DNA of 64,000 nucleotides from Brachionus koreanus (Eukaryota > Rotifera > Eurotatoria > Ploima > Brachionidae), in the NCBI GenBank assembly GCA_016987375.1, contig PJRA01000313.1, positions 2,632,141-2,696,140 of the forward strand. The letters run 5' to 3'. The position numbers were made by a program, and so were the translations under genes. Numbering within the stretch: position 1 is the first letter of the stretch; each line of letters opens with the position of its first letter. The notes below the pieces were generated by a model, which was not told the origin of the DNA, searched no databases, and saw only the letters and a list, made by a program, of their open reading frames with translations. Shown here piece after piece: positions 12,406 to 24,297 of the stretch.

Positions 12406-13772
12406 ATAAATAAAATATTTTTTTGCTCTTATTTTTGTACAAACAATTTTGAATTTGAAATACAAAATTTAATTAAGTAGAATTTATTTGATAAACTTTT
12501 GAGATGTTTATTGGATAAGTTTTAGAGAAAAATTACATTATGGCTTCTTTTAAATGAAAAATTTAATGCAAATAGAAAATTGCTAGGTTTTATTTATTAT
12601 TTTATAGTCATTCATATCATTTATGTATAGAGACCACTAGATTTTTTCAAGTGACGTTTCATTCATTTTTAGCTGATAGAGCTTTTCAAATTTTAAAGAA
12701 AAAGATTGAGATAATATGAAATTAACTGCTGCTTTTTTAACGCTTTACATTAAAATTTAATTTTCAATTTAAAATTAAAGATTTTTAGTTTGTTTAAGAA
12801 AAACCTAAGCAAAAATTTCCAAAGGTAAAAAATATTCAATTGATCTTTTATGTGCGCAAAAATAATAGCTTGAAAATATCGCTTCGAAAAATACTCTTGA
12901 ATTTATTGAATTTTTTTAATCAAAACTAGAATTTTAATTAAATTGAGCCCATGGGTAACGTTCAAAATGAACGATGTTGCTCAATTCGGCAATTTGTTCT
13001 AAACACCTTCAAGTCTTTATTTAAATGTATTTCCATTGATTTTAATAAGTGTCAAGATTTTTGTAAGAATAAATCATAAAATGCTGTCATTGATGCGATC
13101 AAAATTTTTGTAAATTTACATAGCTTCATATTTTTTATTAAAGCTAATCAAAAAACTTTTTGACTTGTTTTTCAATTGAATCAAATTGAACATTTTTTTC
13201 TTCAAAAAAGAAATAATATCAAGAAATTATTCTTCCTTGAATTAGTAAAATTATTTAAATTGAAAAAAGAATTTTCTTATTAAAGATAAGTGAAGAAATT
13301 AAGAATCTCTATTGTATAAATAAAAGTATAAATCTATTTTTAATTTGTGTGTTTTTAGTTACTTGAAAGACTATTAAGGTTCTAAACGCATAATGAGAGC
13401 AAATATCAATTAATAAAATGGGTTATAAACCTTCAAAAAAACGATAAACATTAGAACAAAACTATTTTTATATAAAAATGCTTCAAATTTTTTAGACTAT
13501 GTTTGTAATACTTTTCTATTATTACTCTATAATTCGACTCAAATTAGCTTGTCCTTTTTAAACTGTACCTAAATTTTATAATTAGTAAAATGGAAGTTTT
13601 TTCAAGGAATAATGTCCAGTATCCTTTTTAAAAAAACATTAGTCTCAATTTAATAAATCAATAAAAAAAATTGGTGAACTTTCATAGAAGTTCTACCAAA
13701 AAGATATTTTTGAAAACATAACAAAGTTTTTTTTCCTTGTTCACTCCATAGGATCATTTTTTTGATTTTCAC
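12406..13772. other. Intergenic spacer
   Basis: AT-rich, no supportable gene. A small inverted repeat CGTTCA-aaa-TGAACG near 12960 is within chance expectation. Confidence 0.45.
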
Positions 13773-14012
13773 TTAAATCGGTGTATCTTTTGCCTTTACC
13801 TTTGCTTCTCCCATTCCCATTTCGATTAGCTCTTTCGTGATTATTGACCTCCATGCAACTGCTGGTCTTCCTACCTTATGTCCTTAAGGCTTTTTTGTTA
13901 TTACATTTTCTTTCATCGTAAATACATGTCCAAGCCATCGCAACCTTTTGTTCTTAATCCATTGACTTAATGGCTCTGAAATTGTTCTTATGTAAAGGGT
14001 CAGCATTGGACA
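13773..14012 (-). mobile_element. Decayed non-LTR retrotransposon 3' coding fragment
   Basis: On the minus strand the frame reads ISEPLSQWIKNKRLRWLGHV, then after an in-frame TAA at 13884-13886 continues in the same frame as GHKVGRPAVAWRSIITKEL and EMGMGEAKVKAKD. The pair RRLRWLGHV...GRP...W is the characteristic tail of LINE endonuclease/reverse-transcriptase polyproteins. The internal stop and absence of any RT domain upstream show it is a dead 3' remnant. Exact boundaries are unknown. Confidence 0.7.
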
Positions 14013-14564
14013 ATATTTCAGGCCAGTACTAAAGTTTATTTTTTTAATTGATTCATGATGTAGGACAATTAAGAATTTATTGAAAACTTTGGTTGTAAAA
14101 TTTAAATAATTAAAAAAAATAAGCCTCATTAAAAGCAAAAAATTTAATCTAATATGAGATAAATTCTTAAAAAATTCATGATTGCTTTAATCCTTGTTTT
14201 GTTGTAAAAAATATCAAAACTTTTATCAAATCCGAGATCAGAAATTGTTTTCTAATAAAATTGAACTCAAAATTTCTAATTATCAATTTAAGCTTAATAA
14301 AAATGAATTTAAGAATTTTTTTAGGAGTTGTTTTTGTTGGGTGTTATCGATTAAGTAATTCAATAGGAAAATTGAGCCAAAATGAACTAAATAATTTCTA
14401 ACAGAACAAAATTTAATAGCAAAAGATGCTTTAATTTGCTTGTTTTTAAATAAAAATTAATTTCACTTTCAATTTAAATCATTTTAATTAATGAAGATGA
14501 TAAAATAGTTCCAAGTGTGATTTATTACTTTATCTTTTTAGAATTTTCTTATTTTAAACTTAGA

Positions 14565-17063
14565 ATGAAATTATTTAGAATGTCAAAAAAAAAAGTTTCT
14601 GTCTTAATTTTCCTGGCCAACTTTTGCATTGTAATCGGTGACATAACAGAATATAAACTTATCCATAAACTTTTCGAGAACTATGATTCATCGATTAGAC
14701 CATCAATAACACATAATATTACGCTTAATGTAACATTTGGAGTTGCTTTGACTCAGTTGATTGATGTGGTAAATTTTCTAGTAATTTGTTTTAATTTTTT
14801 TTCAATTTAAAAAAATAATAGGATGAACGAAACATGATAATAACAACAAATTGTTGGCTTAATCAAGTAATAATAACTTGGTTTTTTGTTTAATATAACA
14901 TTTTAGAATTTTTCAAATCAGAATTGGATAGACAACAAGCTTAAATGGAATCCAAGTGATTACAATTTAATTAAATCTATTCATGTACCGACAGAGAAAA
15001 TTTGGAGACCTGATATACTTTTGGGTAAAGTTTAAAAAATCAATAATCAATTAAAACTCTCATTAGTTTTTGTTTTTTAAGATTTTTCTCTAAAAAAGCT
15101 TAATATAAGATTAAACCTGTAGTTATTCAAAATGTAGTAATTCTATTTTACTTAGACATAAAAAAAATTAGGTATATTTGCCTTTTTTGTTGTTAAATAC
15201 TATTTAAAGAAAAAAAGATTCAATCAGAGAAAATAAAACACGAAATCATGCAGTGCGAAGTTGTTTCTGTGGCATCAAATTACTAAAATTTTATTTCTGA
15301 CACTAAATATTTCATTTTTCATTCAATTTTTCTCTAAAGAAGCGCCAATTAAAAGTTTTAATAATTATTAATGAATAACAATATCTAGATTATCTTTTAG
15401 AAAGAAAATTTTAGAATCAAACAACATTACCAAAGTGATAATCTGGTTGCTTAGTTAAAGAAGTGAATTTGAAAAAAAATAATTGAAATAACTTTTATAA
15501 AATTATCTGATCCATTAAATAAACAAAAACTTTATAGTTTAACCTTTTTTTAAATTTCTTTATTTTATTATTTTGGTTTATTTCACAAAACTTTCGAAAT
15601 AATGTTTTATTTTTTAATAAATAGAATTAAAATATTAAAAAATTCTAAAATTCAAGGCTGTCTTTGAGAAAAATAAAAAATTTGGTTACAAAAATTAATT
15701 TGTTTTAAAATTAGAACTAAATTTTTTGAATCTAAAATTTAAATTTTGAACTATTTAAACCAAAATGCGTAATATTAGAAAAAAGATTTTTAAAACTAAT
15801 ATTTTGACTAAGTTTGATTCTATAAAAATTTTGTTTAAAGTTAACAATGCAGATTCATGGGCTAAAATTTCAAGTATATCAACCAATGCATTTATAAAGC
15901 ACAATGGCAACGTAACTTGGCTATCTACAGTGATATTTAAAAGTTCATGTAGCATCAATGTGAGATATTTTCCATTTGACGAGCAAATATGCGACATGAT
16001 TTTCTCAAGTTGGACATTTGATGGCTTTCTGATAGACATAATTTTAAATTCGGAAGAAGGCGACATTACAAATTATATTAACAATGGCGAGTGGCATTTA
16101 GTGAACTTTACAGCAATTAAGATTCTCAAAAGATATTCCTGTTGTGAAGAGCCATATCCGGAGGTTATATACCGTCTAGTTATAAGAAGAAGACCACTTT
16201 ATTATGTCTTCAATATGGTTTTTCCTTGTTTACTGATTACAATGGTCGCTTTTTTAGGATTTTTTCTACCTCCCTCAAGTACCGAAAAAGTAAGCATGGG
16301 AATAACTACTCTTTTGAGCATTACAGTTTACCTCATGCTTGTTGCTGAGTCAATGCCACCTACCAGTGAACAGTTACCACTTTTAGGCATATACTACGGG
16401 GTAACCATAGGTATCGTATCTTTTTCGACTGCAATGGCTGTTCTTACTTTAAACATTAACAACAAAGGAATTCAAGGAAAGAGAGTACCGCAAATTTTGA
16501 GAATATTTTTTTTCAAATATTTGACTAAGATAGTGCGAAATCATGCAATTATTGCAAAGCATTCATGTTTTGAAAATAAGACAATATCTGAGCTAAACAA
16601 AGAAGCGAATTCTTCTAACAATTTTTTACAATTAAAAAAAATAAATGGAATCGAAGAAAATTTTCAATTCAATAGGAAAATATTTTATGAAGAAAAACTT
16701 ATCAAAAACGAGGCTCTAGGTGATAGTGTTGACAGACATAGCTTAAATTTTATTAATCGTAAATTATTTGGTCAAAAGCATTTAAGCTCAAAAAGTATTA
16801 CAGAAAACGAACAAAAATTTTTGGAAGCATTGGAAAAAGTTCTCATCAGACAATTCAATCAATTGACTGGTTTAGTTATTAGCTCAATTAAAAGTAATAA
16901 TGATAAGCTAAAAGAAAAAATTCAACATCAGGCCATTCAAAGCGAATGGTCCGATGTGGCCATACTACTTGACCAATTTCTATGCTACTCATTTTCTTTA
17001 ATCACTCTAGTTAGTTGTTTTTTAATATTTTACAATTCGCCACATTTTTTATCCGAATGGTAG
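14565..17063 (+). CDS. Nicotinic acetylcholine receptor alpha-type subunit, copy 1
   Basis: Four exons, 14565-14768, 14822-14866, 14922-15024, 15841-17063; 1575 nt, 524 aa. Start at 14565 ([10 protein letters not shown]) or 14580; either gives a signal peptide. The ligand domain has [46 protein letters not shown], the Cys-loop [15 protein letters not shown], loop B SSWTFDG, and loop [11 protein letters not shown], whose vicinal cysteines define an alpha subunit. Four membrane segments follow; M2 reads [20 protein letters not shown] with the -1' Glu and 9' Leu of cation channels. By family it forms a pentameric acetylcholine-gated cation channel in nerve or muscle. The loop A tyrosine is replaced by valine. 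The M3-M4 loop is shorter than in copy 2. Confidence 0.93.
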
Positions 17064-20000
17064 AATTGATTAATTAGCCAAAAATTAAACGGTGCTTTTA
17101 AATTTATTCAATTTTATAATCAACAATAAAATTTCTTTGTAAAAAAAAGTGATTTTTTTTGTTATCTTTATTCAAACAAACAGTTTAATTTAATTTTGAA
17201 AGAAATTAATTATTTTGGGTAAAATAAAAATCGATTTTATCTAAGCTGCCGTTAGATTTCTTCAGATGTAATTATTGTATACTTTTGGATTTTGTTTATC
17301 AGTTATTTTTTGCTTAAAAGAATTATTATTTCATGAGCAAAGTGTTTATGTTTGTACATTAAATAAACAAAGAACTTGCTTGAAGGACTTGCTAAAGATT
17401 ATTATTCAATGATTTTTGATAAAGGAAAATAGAATTCTTAAATTTTTCGTGATTACAAAATTTAAGGAAGATAAACCTGATTAGCAGATTATATGTCTCA
17501 CGCAACTGTTTAACTTGAGTTAAACAGTTCTGAGATTGCAAATTATCGGATAGAAAAAATTCTCATCTAGAAAAAAATATGACTTATTAAATTTGAAGTA
17601 ATCGAATTTTATAAAAATAATTAGCGAAATTTTTGTTTTGTTCATCAATTGTTGCAAACAAGCATGCTTTAGATATTTAAGTTAAATAGTGATTTTATAT
17701 TTTTAAGTGTCTTAAATAATGTTTGCAAAATTCTAATCTATCTAGCTGGTTACATTTTATCATTTATTATTTTATAAATTCTTTTAAAAAAATACATTAA
17801 GTTCAAATTCCCGAATGTAACATATTTCAGTTATTATCTTTAAAAAATAAGGACTTTTTATGTAGAACCAAATTAATCAAACAAAAAAGCTTCTTGACAA
17901 AAATTTAAATTGACTTAGGAAAAAGTTCTAATTATTGTTAATTGCGATTTTGATTAAACAAAGAAAAAAAAAGAATAACGAATTCATAATTTATAATCAT
18001 GAAATTTCAAATTCAATATCTTGAGATTTGTGAGTATTTCAAAGTGTGCTTAGATATTTACACTTTGCTGAACATTTTCCTAATTTATTGATAAACATTG
18101 AATTGAATTTTTAGCCTCAATCGTTTATCAGGCCTACCTTGAATCTATTTCATGTCTAGAAAATTAGATATAAATTGCTCGTGGAAAAGTTTTAGAATTA
18201 ATTGCAAAAATTTTAATCCAATTTTTAATGATCACAATTAAAGACAACAAATTGGAATAAATTAAAAATTTTACAATTATCTATAAACAAATTGGTTTAT
18301 GTACCTAAGATAATTTCTAGTCTATAAGTATCATGGATAAATACTGTTTCATTAATAGATATACCATTATAGTTATTAATGTCTGAATAGTTTAGCTATT
18401 TTTTTTTAATTTTTGATAATTTTCTAGTTTGTAATTAATTTTATTGCGCCTGAGATAAAATAAAAGATAGCGAGAAGAATATTAAAAACTAGATCGATTT
18501 CTCGCTTTTATGACAAATGTTGCACAACTCATTATCCACACTGAACAAGGACAAATTAAGCTTGGAATCAGTCTTTATCTTTAATCAAAGATATGCAAGA
18601 CGAGTATTCTACTAGTCTTCTTTGCATAACAAAATACTTTAGCAATTAGAAATATCAAATAACTAGTTTTTTGGCAGTCGAGAAGTTTAATAGAATTTTA
18701 ATCGAACAAAATATATTCTATCATTTTTAAAATCTGTTTGAATCTAACTAGATTCAAATTGATTTTTTTTTAAAGTTTGAATTTAGGCAAAAGATCCAAG
18801 CGTCATTAAAAATCTATTTAATTTACGTGATTTAATAAAAAAATAATCTTCTCAGTATTATATTTTTAAAACTTTATTTTTCAGAATTTTTTTTTTCTTA
18901 TAACATAATAGAAACATATTATTGGAATAGTTATTTTGGAAAATTAAATTGACAATGCTCTGAGATTAGAATCCAAGGAGAAATCATTAAAAATATATAT
19001 TTGTTCATGATATTCAATAGACAAACATTGATTCAATTGATCTGCTTTTTTTTAAGACAAGCTTATTCAAAAATAGCAGTTAAATTTAAAAATTTTAAAA
19101 GGAAATAATTTTTAATGATGTTTATTCAAAAATTATTTTTTTTTGTTTCTTAAGCTTAGCCTTTAAATTTTAAATAAATATTTTTCTTTTTCATTGTTTA
19201 ATAGAAATAAAAATTTCTCAAAAATAATAGAGCACACTAATTAACAATTGAATTCTACATTCAAAAATTAAAAATATAATCATAATCACAACACATAACA
19301 GATATTTTTAGTTCTATTAAAGAATCAGATTAATTTCAGCAACTATTTTGGCTAAGAATGCTATTTTTAAAATAAATACCAAACTGACATCAAAGGAATT
19401 TTAATTACAATTTTAAAATCTTTTTTTTTTCTAAATAGTCTCCTTATCAGTATCAAATGCTAACAAATTTTAAAATTGGTGCTAGCTAATAAATGACTTT
19501 TATATTTAACTAACTTAAGATAATATACATTTTATTTAATTCGTCTATCTACGTATTAAAGATTCATTAATAATAAAATTTAATAGTTATGATAAATGAC
19601 TAGACTATTTCATATATTTTCCTGTTTTATTATCAATTTTACAAAAGAAAAATTCAAAGAGAATAGATTTAATGAATTTTCAGCAAAAAGAATTAATTTT
19701 TTATATGATAAATTAGCATAGTTGCCAAATTAACTCTTATTTTGATGATTGACTGAGCATTCAAATACAGTAATATGCGTTTTTATTTGCGGAAATATTG
19801 TTATACAGGGAATATAAATTGGAAGTTTAGTTTCATCAAGTTACTTAGTTGTAGATTGAATAGAAAATTCTCATGAATATAAACGATTACTAATAATTAT
19901 TCTATCTAAAAAGCTTATTTAAGAGATTTTTTTAGAAATTTACCGAAAAAATTATTTTGATTTAAATTTTCTTTTATATTTCTAAGAAATTTTTTCACAA

Positions 20001-20502
20001 CATTTCAAAATTTCAAAATTGACATAATCAAAATTTTACCAACTTATCAACAAGTTTAAATATCGATTGATTCTAGTATTTATTTATGACATTAATTTTA
20101 AAATACTTAGGAAGATTATCCTCGTCTGGAAACATGATTTAAATATAGTAAAGTCCGTCTGCTGTAAAACTCATTAATTTTTTTCAGCCACATGATAAAT
20201 GTTCTTAATTAAGCAAATAATTATCTCTTAAAAACTTCAATGATACAAGCTAGATGTAGATATTGCCAGAACTAAGCATCTAATTAGGAAATTGAAGAAT
20301 TGTGTACTTAAGAAAATGATGAAGTTTTAAATCTACTTTATCCTAATTATCAGGAATTTTTAACTTAAAGGTAGTCAATCAAAGAAAATAAAAAGTTAAT
20401 AATTTGAATAAAAATTTTAGATTTTACTTAATTTTTCATTGAATCAAATGTTGAGATAGAAAAAAAAAACAATATAAAATAATTAGGATCAGACAATTTC
20501 CA
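17064..20502. other. Spacer between the receptor paralogues
   Basis: About 3.4 kb of AT-rich sequence without a gene. It holds a near-perfect palindrome at 17504-17529 (reported separately). I saw no third receptor copy or exon remnant. Confidence 0.5.
17504..17529. repeat. Inverted repeat (12-bp arms, 2-bp centre)
   Basis: AACTGTTTAACT-tg-AGTTAAACAGTT is a perfect 12-bp inverted repeat. Flanking tctca/tgaga pairs extend it after a small bulge. It could form a cruciform or bind a dimeric protein; no function is shown. Confidence 0.7.
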
Positions 20503-23500
20503 ATGACAATTTGTTTTTTAAAAAAAAAATTATTTCTAAAAATTTTGATGATTGCTTCGCTTGCCAAAAACTACTGTTGTGATCAGTGGGAATATAAACT
20601 AATGCATGATTTGCTACGAGATTATGACTCTGCTATTCGACCTTCGACATATCACAAAATTACTCTTAATGTAACATTTGGTCTTGCTTTAGCTCAATTG
20701 ATCGATGTGGTTAGAAAAATAAAAATATTTTTACTTTCTGATTTTACAGTTTTATTTTATTAGGATGAACGAAACATGATAATAACAACTAATTGTTGGT
20801 TGAATCAAGTAAATTTTAGTTTTAATTTAAAAATACCGAATCTCAAATCTCAATTTATTTCTAGGGATGGATTGATGACAAGCTTAAATGGAATCCTAAA
20901 GATTATGATGGAATTAAGTTCATACATATTCCTCATGAGAAAGTGTGGAAACCAGATATTTTATTGGGTATGTTTAAAATTCTAAGCTCTTGATTTTTAA
21001 TCAGAGAACTTCTTGCTTTTAAAAATTGATAGCTTTGAAAAAGGGCTATAGTAAATGACGATTATTTAAAATTTAATCTTAAACTTATGCAATTTTATTT
21101 TTCTAATCAGAAATTTTAATTAAAATTTAAATTAAAAAATAGAGCAATTTTAATTCAAGATTTAAAATTAGTAAATTGAAGTATCAATACTTTGTTAGGA
21201 TATGAGTTTTTGATTAAATTTAAAATCTGAAATTTTATCAAAAATTTTTTTTGAAGTTCACCTTTTGCAGGGTAAAATTTGATAAATAATATTACAAGCT
21301 TTCTATTTTAAACTATGCAATTTCAATCGCGTGATTTAACTAATAATTTTGAATTAAAAAAAAAAGGATTTAAGCTTTTCACTACAAAAAATATTGCATT
21401 TCATGATTAAATTCTATTACATATTTTGTCTGTCATCAGAAAAATTTAACAATTTTACCGACTTATTATTTGCATATTAAACAAATTTCTGATATATCAT
21501 TATGTAGCTGAAAGGAATGATTGCATATCGATTTCTATTGTCGAATATTCTGCCTTTATAATTTTTAAATAAAAAATTTATACAAATAAAATCTAGTTGT
21601 ACTTTAACACGTAATTTAAAATATAATAACTGAAAGTTTTAGAATAAAAAAAATGCTGGAATTCAAAATATCAAAGCTTTAAAAAATTAAATTTTTATGC
21701 AAAATTAAAATAAAAATATAAGTTTTGATTTAAGAAATATTTAATTATTTTATAAAAAATTTCTATATTTATGATAAAAATTGTTTATAGTGAGAAAATT
21801 AAAAAAGTTGCTAATTATATGAAAATTTCGTATTTTTCTAAATTTTGAAATTTTGCCTTTATTTTACATTAAAAAAATAATAAATTACTTTTATCAGTCC
21901 AAATCCGAAGATATAATCGTAGCGTGCCAAAGTTTGGGCTTAGCGAAAGTTTCTCTTAAATTACAAAATTTTTTATTACAAACGAATTTTTTAAATGCTG
22001 TAAGATAGCCAATACTTTTTTAAAAATAAAGATTAAATTCTAATCTATAATCAAATTGTAATGGGAAAATTGAAAATTTTAACAAATTTATTAAATAAAA
22101 TTAGAGGTATATTTATTTAGTATTTTAATTTTGTATTACCAAATATTAAGTTTAAACAAAATAAACAAATAAATATTGATCTTATAAAGAAATAAAAATC
22201 ATATTAGCATGCTTTTTTTTAATTATTTCTATTTAAGGTTTTGTGAAAATTGGTACAAAATAAAATAGAGAAGAAAAATTAATGCAAAAATATCTTTTAA
22301 CTTTTTTCTAAAGGCTTTTAATTAGTTCTGTAAGTGCAAAAATATTCAACTTAATTAGTTGCACCAAAAATAAAAGTCTGCTAATGATGTACAAAGTCCA
22401 AGATAGTGCAACTTTGAATGTTATACTATTTTGCATTTACAGAACTTGCTTTTGACTTTTAAAATAAAACTTATGAGAATTTTTAACATGAAAATTATAG
22501 GTCTGTTCTGTTGTACTAAATTTATCTATTTAATTAAAGTTTAAGTCCCATGAACAAATTGAAATTAGAAAAATGGACAGTTAAATTTCAGAAAATCCTA
22601 TTTAATCAAGGATAACAAATGAAGTTTTAAAATCTTGACAGTTGTAATGATTTTTTCCATTTTTTTAATCTTAATTAATGTTCAAATTTCATTAACTTAA
22701 TTTACTTTGCAATAAATTTTTTTATCAGTTATAACAACTAGCAGTTTTTTAATTATCAAAAAATATTTTTTATCTAATGAAAAATTTTCGGCTTAATTGT
22801 TTACTGATAACTAGCAATTAATTAATTAATTTATTTTTAGCTAACAACGCAGATTCATGGGCGAAAATATCAAGCATATCAACAAATATGATAGTCAGAT
22901 ATGATGGAAATGTGACTTGGCTATCAACTGTCATATTTAGGAGTTCATGTAGCATACATGTTCGATATTTTCCTTTTGATGAGCAAGCATGCGATATGAT
23001 ATTTGCTAGTTGGACATTTGACGGCTTTTTTTTGGACCTGAACGTTAATTCAGAAGAAGGTGACATTACCAATTACATAAAAAATGGTGAATGGCATTTG
23101 GTTAATTTGACTGCTACAAAAATATCGAAAACTTATTCTTGCTGTGAAGAGCCTTATCCGGAAATACATTATCACTTAGTTATAAGACGAAGACCACTCT
23201 ATTACGTATTTAATATGGTATTTCCATGTCTATTGATAACATTAGTTGCTTTTTTGGGCTTTTATTTGCCACCAGGAAGCACTGAAAAAATCAGCATGGG
23301 CATTACAACTCTTCTCAGTTTGACTGTCTTTCTGATGCTTGTTGCCGAATCCATGCCTCCCACTAGTGAACAACTGCCTCTTTTGGGTATTTACTACGGT
23401 GTAACAATTGGACTAGTTTCCTTTTCAACAGCAATGGCTGTTATTACTTTGAATATCAATAACCGTGGAATAAGAGGCAAAAGAGTACCTAATTATTTAA

Positions 23501-24297
23501 AAATATTCTTTTTTAAATATATGGCGAGAATACTGAAAACTCATGTTTCACCCAAGACAAAAAATTATATCTACAATACTGGGCTAAAAGCTAACAAAAA
23601 AGAAATGTTCAGTGTAAAGAAATTATTCAGCTCTGAAAATTCAAGCCTTTTGAAGATGAATGGAAATTTGAGAAAGCCCGACATTACGGAGGAAATGGAA
23701 AAATTTTTAACTTCTAAAGACAATTCAAGTACTGTCAATGTAAAAAATTACATTAGCGAACATGAAAATTTAATTTTAGAGTCAATAAATGAAATACCAA
23801 GCTTTAGAGAAAATAGGCCTAAATTGCTTTGCAATGAGGGCTTGTTCGAACATGGAAAGTTTTCAAAAAAAAATTTTGATCGAAATAAAATATTGGTTAA
23901 AGCTAGAAAGCAAACATTTAATTTAGATAATCCAAAAATTTCATCTTTAATTGAATCAGAGTGTTCAACAGAAAGAGCGAACCATGTTGACCATGAACAC
24001 GAACCTAAAAGCACTCGTAGTCATGCAAAAGATGAACACGATTTTAGCCAAATTGTTATAAAATTGGAAAAAATCTTTGATAAACATTTATCTCCTCTTG
24101 TAAATATACTAGTGAAGACATTGCACTTAAATGAGAAACGAGCAAAAGAAAAAGAAGAAATTGACGACATAAAGCGAGAATGGACTGATGTAGCATTGGT
24201 TGCAGATCATTTTTTGTGTTATTTTTTTCCCTCAATGACTCTAATCATATGTTTAATTATATTTTTGAATTCACCCCATACTTTTGCAAAGTGGTGA
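20503..24297 (+). CDS. Nicotinic acetylcholine receptor alpha-type subunit, copy 2
   Basis: Four exons, 20503-20709, 20764-20808, 20865-20967, 22841-24297; 1812 nt, 603 aa. Exons 2 and 3 have exactly the lengths (45 and 103 nt) and phases of copy 1, so this is a tandem whole-gene duplicate. Signal peptide from [18 protein letters not shown]. Same landmarks: [25 protein letters not shown], Cys-loop [32 protein letters not shown], and M2 [20 protein letters not shown]. The loop A tyrosine position is alanine. The cytoplasmic M3-M4 loop is longer and charged, with a histidine/acidic patch ([10 protein letters not shown]). Intron 3 is 1873 nt and carries a MITE at 22237-22524. Confidence 0.93.
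22237..22524. mobile_element. MITE-like inverted-repeat element, family 1, copy A
   Basis: Left end GGTTTTGTGAAAATTGGTAC; the right end, read in reverse, gives AAATTTAGTACAACAGAACAG and ctcataag, matching the other terminus type of copy B. The interior shares ttaattagttct-taagtgca and atagtgcaactttgaat with copies B and C. A possible 9-bp target duplication TCTATTTAA lies at 22228-22236 and 22525-22533, although the right terminus seems to lack its outer ~9 bases. It lies in intron 3 of the second receptor gene. Confidence 0.7.
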
